This document shows, one piece after another, positions 43,457 to 56,204 of a stretch of 64,000 nucleotides of DNA. The DNA comes from Telmatactis stephensoni (lineage: Eukaryota > Cnidaria > Anthozoa > Actiniaria > Isophelliidae): assembly GCA_029948255.1 (NCBI GenBank), contig JALIZF010001940.1:3409001-3473000 (forward strand). Reading direction: 5' to 3'. A program made the translations under genes and the position numbers. Positions within the stretch are counted from its first letter, which is position 1; every line of letters starts with the position of its first letter. The notes beneath the pieces were generated by a model, which made no database searches, was not told the DNA's origin, and worked only from the letters and a program-made list of their open reading frames with translations.

Positions 43457-46400
43457 CTTAGAGTAAAAGTAGAAAAGATAGACCAAAGATATACAAAAAT
43501 AGCCGAACCTCCTGTCACCAGGGTTCGTCTTTTGAAATGAAGTTTTAATGTCTACTGACCTCCTAGTCGCTTAATATATCGATGTTTAATGTTTTTTTGA
43601 TAAATTCTTTTTAGAACTCTATTTCTGTTCTGCAAAAAATGTCCATTTATGCCAACCTTTCACAGTTTACATTTTATCATATGTGTATACAGCCAATTTG
43701 CACATATACAATTAACTTACAATTCCCATTTCCTCCGGCAACCAAAATGCAAATATTATTTTTAATTAATTGAAGTCAGATTAACAACTGCATGCAGAGT
43801 AAAATCGAGTACCGAGTCAAATCATCAAGCTAAGATATCCACAATTTTAACTGTTGTTTACTGATTGCAAATTCTTTAATTAATTGTGGATCGAGGTTCC
43901 CCAGCATTTGAAAGGTAAGTTTTACTTTAATGCCATTTGTCTTTTACTTGTTCTTACTGCAGTATGTTTTTGGTGTTTGAGAATGTTTGAATGAATGAAT
44001 TTTAACTTCTTGTATGTTTTCCTTCGGCTAGCAAGTGCAACTCGCCAAAAATATATACAACTGGACTCCAATTTAACATTCAATATTTAGATTCAAGCTT
44101 TACAATTTAAAATACATTTAATTTTTTTCGAGTTAAAGCGATCATCGTATTTTACCGCGAGCAGTTTTCTGCATTAGGAAAACTTAACTCGCTGGCAAAT
44201 TTGAAAGAATTACCTTCTGACTGTAACAAATTAAAGCCGAAGATAAAAGTCGCTTCAAAGGCTTCGTTAACATACTGATAACCGATTTCCATTACAAATT
44301 TGAATCTAGTTTTTGAGACGATGAAAATGAATTTGAGGAAAACAGGTAAGCCAAATTCCGCTCTGGACTTGCATATCTACAAATACGCTTGCAAGCATAC
44401 ATTCACATCTTTGTTCTTATCTAAGACGCTGATATACATAGCCGATAACATGAGCCACAAAATTCTAGATTCTTACATAAAAATATATCGAATTTTTAGC
44501 CAACAACATTTCATATATAATGTACTTGGTTGTCTTGCGTGTGTCTTTCCTTCGTTGCTCCTAGCAACAAAATCCTGGCGTGAGAAGTTCCTATTTTTTC
44601 CTATCTGCAGCCGCTTCTTAATTAAAAAATCTAATTTCTATCTCAAAACATGTGAATCATTGTTTTTTTATGAGTACAATTAGGAATTTCAAGAATCAAA
44701 AGATGATTTTTCGTACAACGTTTTCACAAAATGGCGTTTAGGCCTCCACAGACTAACTGAAGGAAAGAAGTTGTCGACAACTCATTGTAATCCGGCGATA
44801 ACTAGCTAGAACATACCGACAACAAAAATCACTTTGTTTTCAAACTCAAATGAGCCCAATTTGTTATCTACAGCTCTTTACTTCTAGTGTGTGGACTAGT
44901 CATCGACAACTAATACTGAGTAATCGATAACGGCAAGTTATCGAGAACAAATCCCTAGTCTGCGGATAGAGGCTCTCACTGGCAAACATCTTCAGATGAT
45001 TTATGGTAGCACTGATGAAAACAACTTTCGTAAAGCTTTACATGTAAACATTTCGAAATCCATAATGAAAACTGCTATCACCAAGAAATTTAAACATGAT
45101 ATATATTGGTACTTTTGTAATTGAATTATTCAGATAAACAGGTTTTAAAGTTTGCAGATTTTATTGACAAATTTTGCCTAGAAAAACATGAACATTAAGT
45201 TTTATTTGACTTTTAAATGCACACTATTTGTTTTTGCTGATTAGCAAATATGAAAAATTATTGTAGGACCGTTATGTTTACAAAAGGTAGCTTTGTTTAG
45301 TTGTCAACACAATTCACTGAAAAATATTTGTAAAAAGCATAATGAATTTCATTGTGGAAATGAAATATGGGTACTTCATTGGTGTATAAGCTGAAGGGCA
45401 AAACTTCATATCAGTTTACCAATTAATACTAGCACTGGAAAGCGATAGTTTTACAACTGCATTAATAACATTACACTGCAATGGTTTTCTAATGATATGA
45501 GAGTGCTCAAAATCTCAATCTGGTTTTAATTAGCCAATCGCGTTATTTTTTAAACAATTCAGCCACAATTGAAATTGTCTTAAAAAATCAGGGCTGTTTT
45601 GAATAGCAAAAGAATCGCATAATTAATGACATCACTTATGACGTCAATCAAACTCATTCCGAAGCCTATGACGTTAAAAAGACATTTCTCTTGAAAAATT
45701 AATTGAGTGTTATAATGATGAAATGGGCATTAGCACCTCTAGCTCTTTATAAATATAGTAATGGACTATGCGGACTAGATTTTATTGAAGTCTCGAAAAC
45801 TTCAGTATTTTGTGTAATTGTTGACTCAAAGCAAATATTTGTCAAGCAAAAAATAGTAATAACAAATACACGATTTGTCAAGAATTTATTGGTTTACAAA
45901 AACTAGACTTCATGTACTAGTTTTAAACAGAGCACGTTTTCAGTTTGAAAAGAATTGGCTGAAACAAAAGACTATTCATGCCGCCCAAATTAGCTGCTGA
46001 TATGTGAATTTATTAACTAAAAATTTTCAAGAGGCCCTTTGGCCCATCGTTTGATTCATCAGAATATTGATGGTAAGTTAGCATTTTAAGAAAAGTTTTC
46101 CTTTTCTCAAACTCTTGTATATTTTGGTTCAAAGAGCGAAAGACAGATCTAAATTTTATGTTGTTGATGCTGCTGAGGTCAGAGACTTTTGTTTATCAGC
46201 TAAAATTGTATGGAGCAATTACTTTAGTTGAATTAATTGAGTTCGACTATTGTAATTTCTGACTTTTGTCTTGCAGTGTTGTCAACTTTCAAGAACAAGT
46301 TTATGGAAGGGCAGTTTTACGCCAGCGTTCTCCTACAGAACAGCTGTTTTTAAGGCAAAAAACCGAGAAATTGCCGAGTTAAAAAGTGAGAAGATTTGAA

Positions 46401-48174
46401 CAAAGAAACTGCAAGTCTTTGGACTTCTTTAAAACAAACACAAAGACACGGACAACAAAGTTTGGTAAGCAATCAAAGAAATCTTCCCACAGTCTTCAAA
46501 GAGTTTAGACCCAAAACCAACTCTGTAACTTTTTCTACTTATTTTTTGTCATGAATCACTTTATCATTGCATTATGATTTAGGAATTAAATCGAAATATC
46601 GCCCAGTTAGTAGTAGTTAGTTGGTTAGTTAGTTGGTTTTTGAAGTATATATGGATGAAATCGATTCCCTTCAAAATGCCACTGATGTTCGGAGTATGTT
46701 TCATTATCTTAAAAGAATTTACTTTTCGTTTTTTTCACGTTTGTATTTCTCTAGCAAAACGAATTCCTTCAGTAACAGCGCCAAAAGCAATGTTTCTTTT
46801 CTTTTTTTAGGTTGTTGTGTTTACTTTCGCGAAATAAACATTTTAGGTTTACATCACAACACTCAGGCCGTAAATAACCACGTCACTCTGAAATCTCACT
46901 CCTACATTTTGCTCTTTTTCTACACGCGTATATTTTCAAATTAGTCGACCTTATGTATATTTACTAAGTTGAAAGTATTTTTAGAATTTTAGAATTAATC
47001 CTAAGCTCATTAGTAGCATTAATTAAAATGAGTATTGACTTTTAGCACTTTCCTTTGATAATTCAGAATAAATCCTTTATATAATAACTAGGCTTAAAGA
47101 AGCTCATATTAAAAAGTGGTATTAAGCAAGTAGTCAAACTTCCATTTTATTATACGGCAGGACGGCCCGAAGAAAGAAAGGAAAAATCTGATTATTACGT
47201 TTCTCGGCCGAGCGGTCGAAATCCTACAATACGGACCGGCATTCCGCGACTGGCAATTTATTTTTGCCTTTGTTGACTGGCGTCTTGGCTGTTTTTTCTC
47301 TCGATTTGTTTCGTATATAAAGCAAATAGATGACATGCATGAGTGAAGAACCAGATCTTAGAATAAGCTTTGGATATTTTTGAACAGATAAAACGACGCT
47401 GATCCTGTGTGTCGTAGGCAAAAAGAATGAGTTGAACTTACTTTTTTCCTAAAAAGCAGCTCATGTTTGATGTTTGATCGAACAACCAATGAGAGTTTTG
47501 ATGAAATGACTGAGTCTTATTGATGCATGTCCAAATAGTTGTATCAGTAATTTTTGAACAGGTACCAAAATAAGAAATACATTACAATCAAACTCACCGA
47601 GCCATCATACAAAATACGTTGAGAATGAAATGATTATCCTTTCGCTCACCGGCACCCTCTTCACTGAATAAGACTTGTTTTTCCGACCATCGTCTTCAAG
47701 AGCCGTGTACACTTGGTACCAAAGGATTTTTAGACAATTTGGGAGAGTCTCGGAGTGAACTTTAACATTTTCTGTCCTTATTTCAAACCTATTTGATTTA
47801 AAATCAGCTCAGTTCCAAGAAGTCAAACAAGTTCAGTTATTCCCGCCATCCGGTGTGCAGACGCGCGCGTCCGCCGTAACAGGTAACAGAAAGCGCGGGA
47901 ATTTTTTATTTTGCTAATTCAGCAGCTTTGATTTGTTTGCGAGGAATAAAAGTTTTTCTTAAGTTGTTCAGTACTTTAGGCTTTTAGCTATTTTTCTTTG
48001 GGATGGTTCTTTATTTTTCACAAAGTGATGATATGTTTATTTGACAATTTCGGCTCTTTCTTGCTAGTGAAACCGGAAAGAATTAGTGAACGGAGTCAGT
48101 CAAAACGGGCGATAGTTTACCAACGAACCTTTTTTTTTTGAATCGGCTGGTCAGGCATATAATAAATAGCTTTA
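43457..48174. other. Long intergenic region without a recognised gene
   Basis: No coding exon with known homology. A short ATG frame ending in AAAACAG|GTAAGC (44324-44346) could be a first exon, and CTTGCAG|TGTT near 46277 a possible acceptor, but nothing joins them convincingly. The stretch 44800-44920 resembles 2208-2320. TGACGTCA-like sites occur at 45638-45670. Confidence 0.4.
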
Positions 48175-48320
48175 AATAGCCCAGCTTGTTCGGTTCGGAT
48201 AGGAAGATATTTGGTCTCGTTCTTTTTTGCTTCATATGGACTTCGCCTATCGGCTCGCGGTCCGTACCTGCACGCAAAAAAGAACTCGAGCAAATATCTT
48301 CTCTATCCTGACCTCACGCT
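48175..48320. mobile_element. Foldback element with AGATATTTG arms
   Basis: GGATAGGAAGATATTTGGTC and TCGTTCTTTTTTGC on the left are inverted as GCAAAAAAGAACTCGAGCAA and ATATCTTCTCTATCC on the right. It lies about 250 bases upstream of the ankyrin gene at 48572. A pyrimidine/purine-rich stretch (48360-48450) lies between. Confidence 0.6.
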
Positions 48321-48571
48321 TGGCGTCAATAACGTATAAAACTGTTTGCATACGTCTGAACCCTTACTTTCTTCCCTCCGCCTCCCTAGGCTTACTCTCT
48401 CTAGGTCTCTCTTCTTTCACAGTCTCGGGAGGGGGGAGGGGGAAGAAAGTACATAGTTACATAGGGGAGTACTCCCCTCCTCCAGTCCCCGGACATTCTC
48501 CTGTCCCGTGTAAGTGGACTTCCCGGATTTAACAAAGGCTTTTGTCTGTTCAAATCAGATCAAGTCACAAG

Positions 48572-49033
48572 ATGTCGCTAGACGAGCCTAATAAAGACCA
48601 ACGAATGCGTTCCAAATCACAACCCAACGTTCTTTCCGTAGCCAAAGGCTTCCGAAGACCTATGAAAACTAACAACAGCCTAACACAATCAACCAATCAC
48701 GACGAAACAAAACCATCCTTCCCAGTCCCCTCCATCCTCTTAGAAGGAGAGGTCCTGGAAATCGACCCCGACGTTCCTGAGATTCACCGCGCGGTTTCAG
48801 TAGGAGATCTTCAGCGTCTTAAAGAGCTGATAGAATCTGGCGAGAGTGTGAATGTCCCGGATGTGGATGGATGGCCGCCGCTCCATACCGCTATTAAAAC
48901 TGGCCATTATGATTGTGCTCAACTACTACTCAAAAATGGTGCCACAGACTTTTTTGAAAGACAGAAAGAAGAATATAGTACGAGGTTAAATCTTTCCGCG
49001 AGAATCAGCAAAGGAAGATTGTACTCATTTTAA
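48572..49033 (+). CDS. Small ankyrin-repeat protein (153 aa), single exon
   Basis: The first ATG of the frame is MSLDEPNKDQ (context AAGATGT). Residues 1-65 are polar and probably unstructured (RSKSQPNVLSVAKG, then a Ser/Thr/Asn-rich part and VPSILLEGEVLEIDPDVPE). Residues about 69-98 and 100-129 form two ankyrin repeats (IHRAVSVGDLQRLKELIESG, then DGWPPLHTAIKTGHYDCAQL and LLKNGA). A tail FFERQKEEYSTRL matches the paralogue at 22147-22584. The shared parts are the ankyrin block and the tail; the N-termini differ. No RVxF motif was found. It probably acts as a small adaptor; the partner is unknown. Confidence 0.75.
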   Translation: MSLDEPNKDQRMRSKSQPNVLSVAKGFRRPMKTNNSLTQSTNHDETKPSFPVPSILLEGEVLEIDPDVPEIHRAVSVGDLQRLKELIESGESVNVPDVDGWPPLHTAIKTGHYDCAQLLLKNGATDFFERQKEEYSTRLNLSARISKGRLYSF

Positions 49034-49654
49034 TACGACGTCGTGGCAAAATCCGTGCAGGGGAGGGATGGGGGGACGCACATGTCAAATAGTATGCTAA
49101 CTTGCATGCAAGGGGCTAAAAGTATCGCAAATTTAGAGCGCTTCATTTAAATTGTAGTATAATTTTGCGTTTTTGTAGAGGCTGTCAAATGCCCTTTTTT
49201 GGTGTGCTCGATCATCAAGGGAAGAGAGGAGAAAGGTAACAATTTTTAAAAAAGGTATTGAAGAGAAAGACTGAAACGGTCAATGTAGTGTGTATATAGA
49301 TTATATCAGTAGAATACCTTGTAAATTAAAACTACACAAAACATGATTGTAGAAAATGTATCTAAAGTATCATGTGTATTATATATTTAATTATGTTGCA
49401 GTATTTGTTGAATCATTTTGAAGGGCTTAGAGTAATTACAATGACTCATGAAATAGATGTTAGCATATTTAACACTATTGTACTCTAATTCTTTTCTTAA
49501 TTATTAATCTAGCTATTACACTCTAATGAATACACTTTGTTTTGTGGGTTTATGAAAGTCACACAAAAATCATCTTGAATTAGCAAAGATTTCTCACTAC
49601 ACCAAAGGCATCCCAAAATGCACAGGCTACCCAAACACGCATTACGTCCTATAG
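49034..49654. other. 3' flank of the ankyrin gene
   Basis: Non-coding, AT-rich, nothing recognised. Confidence 0.4.
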
Positions 49655-51460
49655 ACTTTCCAATAGTCCAGACTCAGGCCTCTTTTTACCCCTCTCCGCT
49701 TCAGTAAAACAGAGTCCAGAAGAACTTGCATGCGCATGCGTTACATGAACCAATCAAATACAGTAAAATTTTGGCGTGACCTGGTTACAAAGCTATAGTT
49801 GAAATTTATCTTAATTGAATCGGCTATATGGGGCTCATTTTGAAAACGAATTCATCGAAGCAGTTAAGTATGCCTTCACTTGTACGAAGCACACGTTTTT
49901 ACCCAAATTGGAGCAAATCCAAGCCCTGTGTTAGCCTCCTCCGCAGGCAACCTTTTGGGCTTCCTGTGCGAAATTTTGAGAAGAAAAAAGACTGGGGACG
50001 AAAAGAGGGAGGGAAAAAAGAAGAAGGGGTTGCCTGCCAAATATCGAAGGGTTCGGACACGATGTGGGACCTTGAGGACATGAAGAGGCACCCCGGGTCC
50101 CCTAGGGGGCTCACTGTGTTACCAAAATCCTTTCTCCCAGTGGCTCAGTAGTTGATTCATTTCAGAGACTCAAATATGTTCTAGCGAACAGTACTTTCGA
50201 ATACAAAAAGGCTCAGAGAAATGTTAAGTAAGCGTAATAAAATTCAAATACTGAAAGAATTCCGTTAGAGGGGGAAAATAACGAATCAAACCTCTGCCAA
50301 GTAGGGTAAGAATTCACAGAATTGCCGTCAGAGTCTGCCGCTCAGGCTTAAACTCATGTAAACTGCTCAGTTATATGTTCGATCACTTCTGAGGTCAAGA
50401 ATATGTTTGAACGAATGTATTTCCTTAATAAATTTTGTATTTCCTACGATATATCTCCGGCGGTAAACGCTGAGTAGCGCCGGCCTGATCTGAAAGGCAG
50501 CAATTTTATCGGACAAATGATTAACGACGGTTGACCTTGATGCTAACACAGCAGGAAGCTTACATCAGGCTAACGATTTCTCTCCACCACTATTCAAGTC
50601 TGTCAAGACATGTTTGATTTTATTTATTCCCAACACAATCCTGATTTATTAATGCAACGGTCTAAAGTCATTGTATTGGAATCAATTAAACCTCTGCCGC
50701 GTTGTAAGATCAATATCTTCGAGTTGTTGTTGTTGCTGTTGAATTTCGTCAGTTTGTTTAATTAATTGTGAAGTATCTGGGAAACATTTTGAAGTTTCCA
50801 TACTTTCTAATAGAATCTGAGGAACTCAGATCTGGCTGTTAATGACATATGTAGTGGATAGTGTATTTCCATGCATCGAACTCACGGACTTCCACGGATG
50901 TGTGCCGGGCAATCAGTTTACTGAAATCAAAACATCAAAGCAGCTTTGAAAGCTAAGAATTTGCTATGGATTTTCGTGACCATTTACATCATTGCAACGG
51001 CAATAATTTTTGTGCCGCGAAAGTAGGAATACTGGCGATTTAGTTTATAAGAGATCGTACACAATGAGAAAATTCTAACACTGTACCCCGTGGACATCTT
51101 TGAGGCTACGAATTCTTAACGTCCCTCCCCTGCTTAGGAGATTTTAAGATGCGCGAACCGACCTGCGCGATCTGACAAGTAGTTGTCAATTTTTGGCAGG
51201 CAACTGTCGCCTTTTCTCGCCTGGTGTCCAGGCCACTACGTGTCTTTAACACAGGAGGCCCAGCGAAAAAGCGAACAGTTGCCTGCGGAGGAGGCTAGCC
51301 CTGTGTGACTTGTCAAAAGGCCTTGTAACCAGGCCACACCAAAATTTTACGGTGTCTGATTGGTTAATGTAACGCATGCGCATGCAAGTTCTTCTGGACT
51401 CTGTTTTACTGAAGCGTAGCGGGGTAAAAAGAGGCCTGGATCTGGACTAACTTTCCAATG
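49655..51460. repeat. Long inverted repeat, about 140-bp arms plus shorter matching blocks
   Basis: The left arm (about 49655-49795; AGGCCTCTTTTTACCCC, AACAGAGTCCAGAAGAACTT, GCATGCGCATGCGTTACAT, CCTGGTTACAA) is inverted at about 51320-51460. A further block, CCCTGTGT.AGCCTCCTCCG, then CAGGCAAC, at 49925-49960 is inverted at about 51272-51305. About 1.3 kb with no recognised gene lies between. It fits a decayed foldback element. Confidence 0.65.
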
Positions 51461-52365
51461 GAAAGCTATTAGATTTTGTGAAATCATGATCATAACTCGG
51501 TAACCATCGTAACTAGATCTTATTTCAAGCAAATGCACAGGATACCCAAACACGCCGACACTATAAGTCTTTCAGTCTTACCACAGGAAGCCCATCAGCT
51601 TTAATCAGTTCAGGGGTCCTTACTAAGTTTGCATAGCAACTAGAAATGTTTGACAACAAGCATTTCCAACATGGTAATTGAGAGACTGAAGTGCTCTGTT
51701 GACAGAGCTTGTATGAACACATTACCAAGGCCAAGGGTAGACCAATATTGATTTTAAAGTCTGACGCCAATTCATAGTTCTAGAAACATGAATTGAAGTG
51801 TTGGAACTCACGTAGAGAAAAGGGTATTTACACATGTCATGGCGATCAAAAACGTAGAAACGTCCCAAACGTCCGCATAGTGCCAGTGTTCACATTAAAA
51901 TGTAGTTATCTCACCTTTAACAATGGTGTTAACATAGTAACAATTGTAGTTAAGGTGAGTTAACTATAAATTAAATGTTCTGATCAAATTAAACCGCGGC
52001 TAATAATTTATCGAATACTGATGGTATACCGTACAGTTTATATTTTGCGTAATTAAAATTTATACTATTCAGTACCAGACTCAAAACGATCAAGCGTAGC
52101 GGTGTACTTGTAAATTCCAAAGCGTGAATCATTTTACGAGGACTATAACAACTATTTTGGCCTTTTTAAAGTCAGTACCTTTAATATTTATTGTATTTTC
52201 TCGAGTTTTGTGCAAATTTATTCATAAGTTAGAACATGTAAAATGCAAATTTGTCATGGTTCTTCTAGATAAATAAACTTCCCTTCTATTAAAACGGCCT
52301 GAATTTAGCTTTATTAGTCAGAATTTGAAACTAAGATAGATTGTGCAATTCATGGTTCCGTTTCA
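51461..52365. other. Intergenic, nothing recognised
   Basis: No credible coding exons. A small inverted pair (TTAACTATAA region at 51900-51970: AGTTATCTCACCTTTAAC against GTTAAGGTGAGTTAACT) marks a short hairpin. Confidence 0.4.
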
Positions 52366-52665
52366 GCTGTTACACGCTGAAACTTTTATTTAAAACTTGT
52401 TTCGATCGCCGATGCCAGACGGTTTTCATAAGGGGTGTTACACGCTGAAATTTCGTCCTTAAACTTGTTCGCGACATGCACACGTTTCTGTTGCAGGAGT
52501 AGAAAGCAGTTCTACTTTTCGTGAAACCGTCTCGTGAAACCGAACGGAGAAAGGTTCAGCTAACTGACCATGTTACACGGTGCAATGCGTTGTGAAACTT
52601 GTCGCGCAACGGCGATTGACGCAATTAGTTTCAGAGGAAAGTTTCAGCGTGTAACAGCGCCTTTA
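52366..52665. mobile_element. MITE with GCTGTTACACGCTGAAAC ends, copy 1
   Basis: The left GCTGTTACACGCTGAAACTT is inverted at the right as AAGTTTCAGCGTGTAACAGC, then GCCTTTAG. Internal blocks (GATCGCCGATG, TAAGGGGTRTTACACGCTGA, CTACTTTTCGT, GACCATGTTACACGGTGC) recur in the second copy at 59571-59800. Confidence 0.85.
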
Positions 52666-53388
52666 GTTACAGTTGCCTTGTCCCACAAACTCAACGAATT
52701 AGCTAGAATATCTCAGAATTTAAAAGTTTGATCGCTGAAAATTGATTATAAATTGTTTTAATTGTTTACTGTCCTGTGAAAATAAAAGAAAATTGCCTCG
52801 TAATCCTGTAGTACTCTATAAAACATACAGTATTTGTTTGTGGGACAAAATTTTACTTTCAGTAGGATCGAAAACTGCTACAATGATGACTTGCTTGCTA
52901 TTGTCTGAGTCGGAACGATTCTGGTCTATATTCAAGTTCAATTAACTTTAATATTCATGATAATTATAGACTTTGCTTAACTGCAATTATTATAGTTATT
53001 CTATAGTTTAAAATGTTAGCACATCCGTTGTGAATGGGCGGTCCGCCCTTAAAGAATAGAAATAAGCTATTATTGTACGCAGATGTACAATAAGAAGACT
53101 AGACCCTTGCAATTGTTTCATGAGTTACACAAGTGAAACATTTTACTGGTCAAGTCGGGTTTATTTTTTCTAACATATTTTACGATTTGTTTGCATCGAA
53201 TGTCCATGAAAGTGTATATAAGAGTTGTATAAGAATTCATAAGAATCCTGGTCAATTTAGAGTATCTTCACTTTGACAGCTAAAACATTGAATTTAATGT
53301 TTTAATATTTTTTATCGATTACCATGAAAGCTTTTGAATGGCCGGTGATATTAATTTTTTGCGTTCCATTTTCTATTTTAGAAACTCA
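52666..53388. other. Intergenic, nothing recognised
   Basis: AT-rich non-coding DNA. Confidence 0.4.
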
Positions 53389-53515
53389 ATTGCTGGGTTT
53401 CAACGATGAACCTCATTATCTTCTTCAAAAATGGTGGTCAGTATTTGACCACCATGTGCTCTCAACCAGATAATCTTCTATTGAAAACTTGTCATTTCAA
53501 CGAGATTGAAAATCG
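53389..53515. mobile_element. Dispersed repeat with ATTGCTGGGTTTCA end, copy 2
   Basis: Shares ATTGCTGGGTTTCAA, TTTGACCACCATGTGCTC and AACGAGATTGAAAA in order with 21388-21555. It contains the palindrome-like ATGGTGGTCAGTATTTGACC, then ACCAT. Confidence 0.55.
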
Positions 53516-56125
53516 CGATCGATTGTAGGTGTACAGTGATGCGGTAGAGCGTTTTCTCAATTATCACCTCGTTCCATACATTTCCATATATATAAAAAGT
53601 TAAATTAAGGTTATTATAATAAGTGTATTGTATTTATTATACTTCAAAAAGGTAAAATATCTTGCACGTTTTTCATTCACTCAACCAACTCTTCGCCTCC
53701 CACGATTAACACGTATACGGTTAGAGTTTTTTTTTTTTTTTTATTTGAAAAGATCAAAGCTAAAGAGCAAGCAGGGAGTCTTCGAATTCCTTTACCTTCG
53801 TTCAATAGCGGAGAAGGTAAAGGGGGACTGCTCGAAGACGAGTAAACTCTGTAATTTGCTTATTATTATCTTTGAGATCGAGATTGTGCTACAGTACGTT
53901 CTTGGGACTTTCAGTGTTAGAGGATGTATTACGAGGGTAAAAATCCTTAAAGTTTTCCCGCCAAAATCAACCGCTCGCGCGCGCGTCATACATTACGTAC
54001 TTTGTTACTTGTGGTGCCGACTGAAATATCGACAGCCAGTTCGTTTCGTTTAATTCTGTTTTTAGTTTTTATGGAATTACGTAAGCTGTCTGCATGTGGG
54101 ATAACTCTTACGTCGGCAAAGATGCTTCGTCTACTCTAAAATTCTCCGGCCCTGAGGACGCAAAAGAAAGAGTTTCCGAAGTGTTTATCCGTAAAATTCA
54201 TTCAAATTCAGATTGACTTCTGAAGCAACTCGCGTGCACACAGATTTGATAACAAAATTTATTTTCAGTGTGTTTGACAATTTCCCCCACTCGAACTCTT
54301 CAATGCGTCTTCACTAGCTGTGTGACGCCATTGTTTCTTAGTTCAATTTAGCGGATGAACAAGTTTTTGCGTTTTGCGGCAACTAGCTTTTTGCGATTGA
54401 AAAGTATTCTTCTTGCTAGGATTAACTTTTGCGATCGTCAGTTCCAATTCTCAAACCTTGTTGTCAATGTGTAATATCTATGCAATCACAAAATTTCAAC
54501 TATATAGTGAATAGGCGACTTGCATGATGACGTCTGTACTACTTACCAGCATGCTTCGCGCACTTTCTTTTGAGGAATCTGATTAGTTTTGCTATATTCT
54601 CAAAAGGAAATAAAAATTTAAATAAGAAAAAAAATTCGTAGAGTATTCTGGTAGTTGTAGTAAAGTGACTCCATCGTACGTGCATATGGCGTGTTCTTGC
54701 GGCACTTGTATTTGCGTGCGGATTCGTTAAAAAAAAAAAACTCGCCAAAATTTGCAAAAGCCACAAAAAGGTGCCACATGGTACCATATATAGAAATAAT
54801 AAAAGCCTTTCAAAAATTTTAAATGAGAAGTCATAGTTTATTCATAAAACGTCAGTTAGGACATTTTGAGTCATGCAATATTATCAGTTGTCCAGTTTGT
54901 ACGTTTCCTATTTTAAAACTTATCGATTTTTTTATTTTTGTGGCCGGTGACAGTGAAACTCAATATGCCGGGAAGTACTATGAAAGTGTAATTTTATATT
55001 TAAAGAACAAATATATAAATAGCTCATATTTTGTCTTCCTGTCGCTGGAGATGTTTATGTTTTTAATTAATCATATATTGCTCCTTTAGTCATTTGACGC
55101 TTTCCTAGAAAGCCAGTCCCGATCTGGCCAACCAGCCAACCAGCAACTGAAAAAATCGAAAACCAGAAACATATATGCTAAGCAACAACTAATCACTCAG
55201 TCCTGACCAGCTCAATCGTGCATAAATCGCATGTAAAGTAGGTTTAAATGCATACTGAAATACGTAATGTCTCCTCAGTTCCAAGCTATATTCTAAGAAC
55301 TTATAAATTTTGATTATATCTTAAAACCGGAATCGTCTGCGTTTCTAAATGAGCCTAAGTCGATTACATCGGACTTGGTGGCAAATTTTAGCAACAACAG
55401 AAAAAAACCACACGGATTTTTTTTCCATATTTATTTCAGTACAAGGGTTTTTTTCAATGAGGTGGTAGCTAGTTTAAAAGTCGACTGAGGCTTTTCGACC
55501 AGTTTTTCTTGGTGAATTCGATGGTTGACGGTAAAAAAGGTATGGCGTTGGACGGTGGGAGTTACCAAACATAACCCCATGGACACTCTACAAAGTCATA
55601 GATTAAGGGAATCACTAAATACGTGAATTTTTTTTGAATTCCGAGTAATTTAATTTGCATTCATTCAAGAGCTAATTGATCAACAATGACAAATTTGTGT
55701 GCAATTGAACACAGATATATAATTACAAAAAAAAAGTGTATTCAAAGTTTAACGTTTTAACTATTTCCCAATATTTCATGAGAATTCTCCTAACATAGCC
55801 AAATATGGGCATTAATGACGATGACATAATGTATAAAAACACTTCCGCTATATACTCCAATTAAATTACAGTTATGTGTATTTTTGACGATGTTTTTTGA
55901 GATAAGAGTGTTATCAACAACCATCTAAAACACAGCGTGAGCTAAAATAGCGTTAAGGAAACCAATTTTTTGGAAAAGTGCTGCTTTTCTGTAAGACTTA
56001 TTTTTACAAATTGAACCGAAGGTCAAAAATATTGTAAATCAAGCATAATTATTGGCTAAGAAATTATTTATATTATTATCAAATTATTATTTCTAAAATT
56101 GTCACAGAGATTATGTTGGTGGCTT
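53516..56125. other. Intergenic region without a recognised gene
   Basis: Open frames (for example 53628-54053) are AT-rich, lack recognisable domains and run through homopolymers. No RNA gene was seen. Confidence 0.4.
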
Positions 56126-56127
56126 TT

Positions 56128-56203
<76 letters not shown>

Positions 56204-56204
56204 T
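56126..56204. repeat. (TTTC)n microsatellite
   Basis: About 19 uninterrupted TTTC tetramers. Confidence 0.98.

Noticed and set aside
43105..43540. Lys/Glu/Arg-rich and Phe/Leu/Ser-rich proteins
   Set aside because: They come from the TTTC microsatellite.
46021..46080. Second hammerhead-like core on the minus strand (CTGATGA ... GAAA)
   Set aside because: The intervening sequence does not form a proper helix II, and no helix III with a cleavage triplet follows.
43457..48174. Possible hidden multi-exon gene
   Set aside because: Individual donor- and acceptor-like sites exist but no chain of exons keeps a frame or shows a recognised domain.
53628..54053. 141-codon open frame
   Set aside because: It is AT-rich, spans a poly-T run translated as poly-Phe, and has no recognisable domain.
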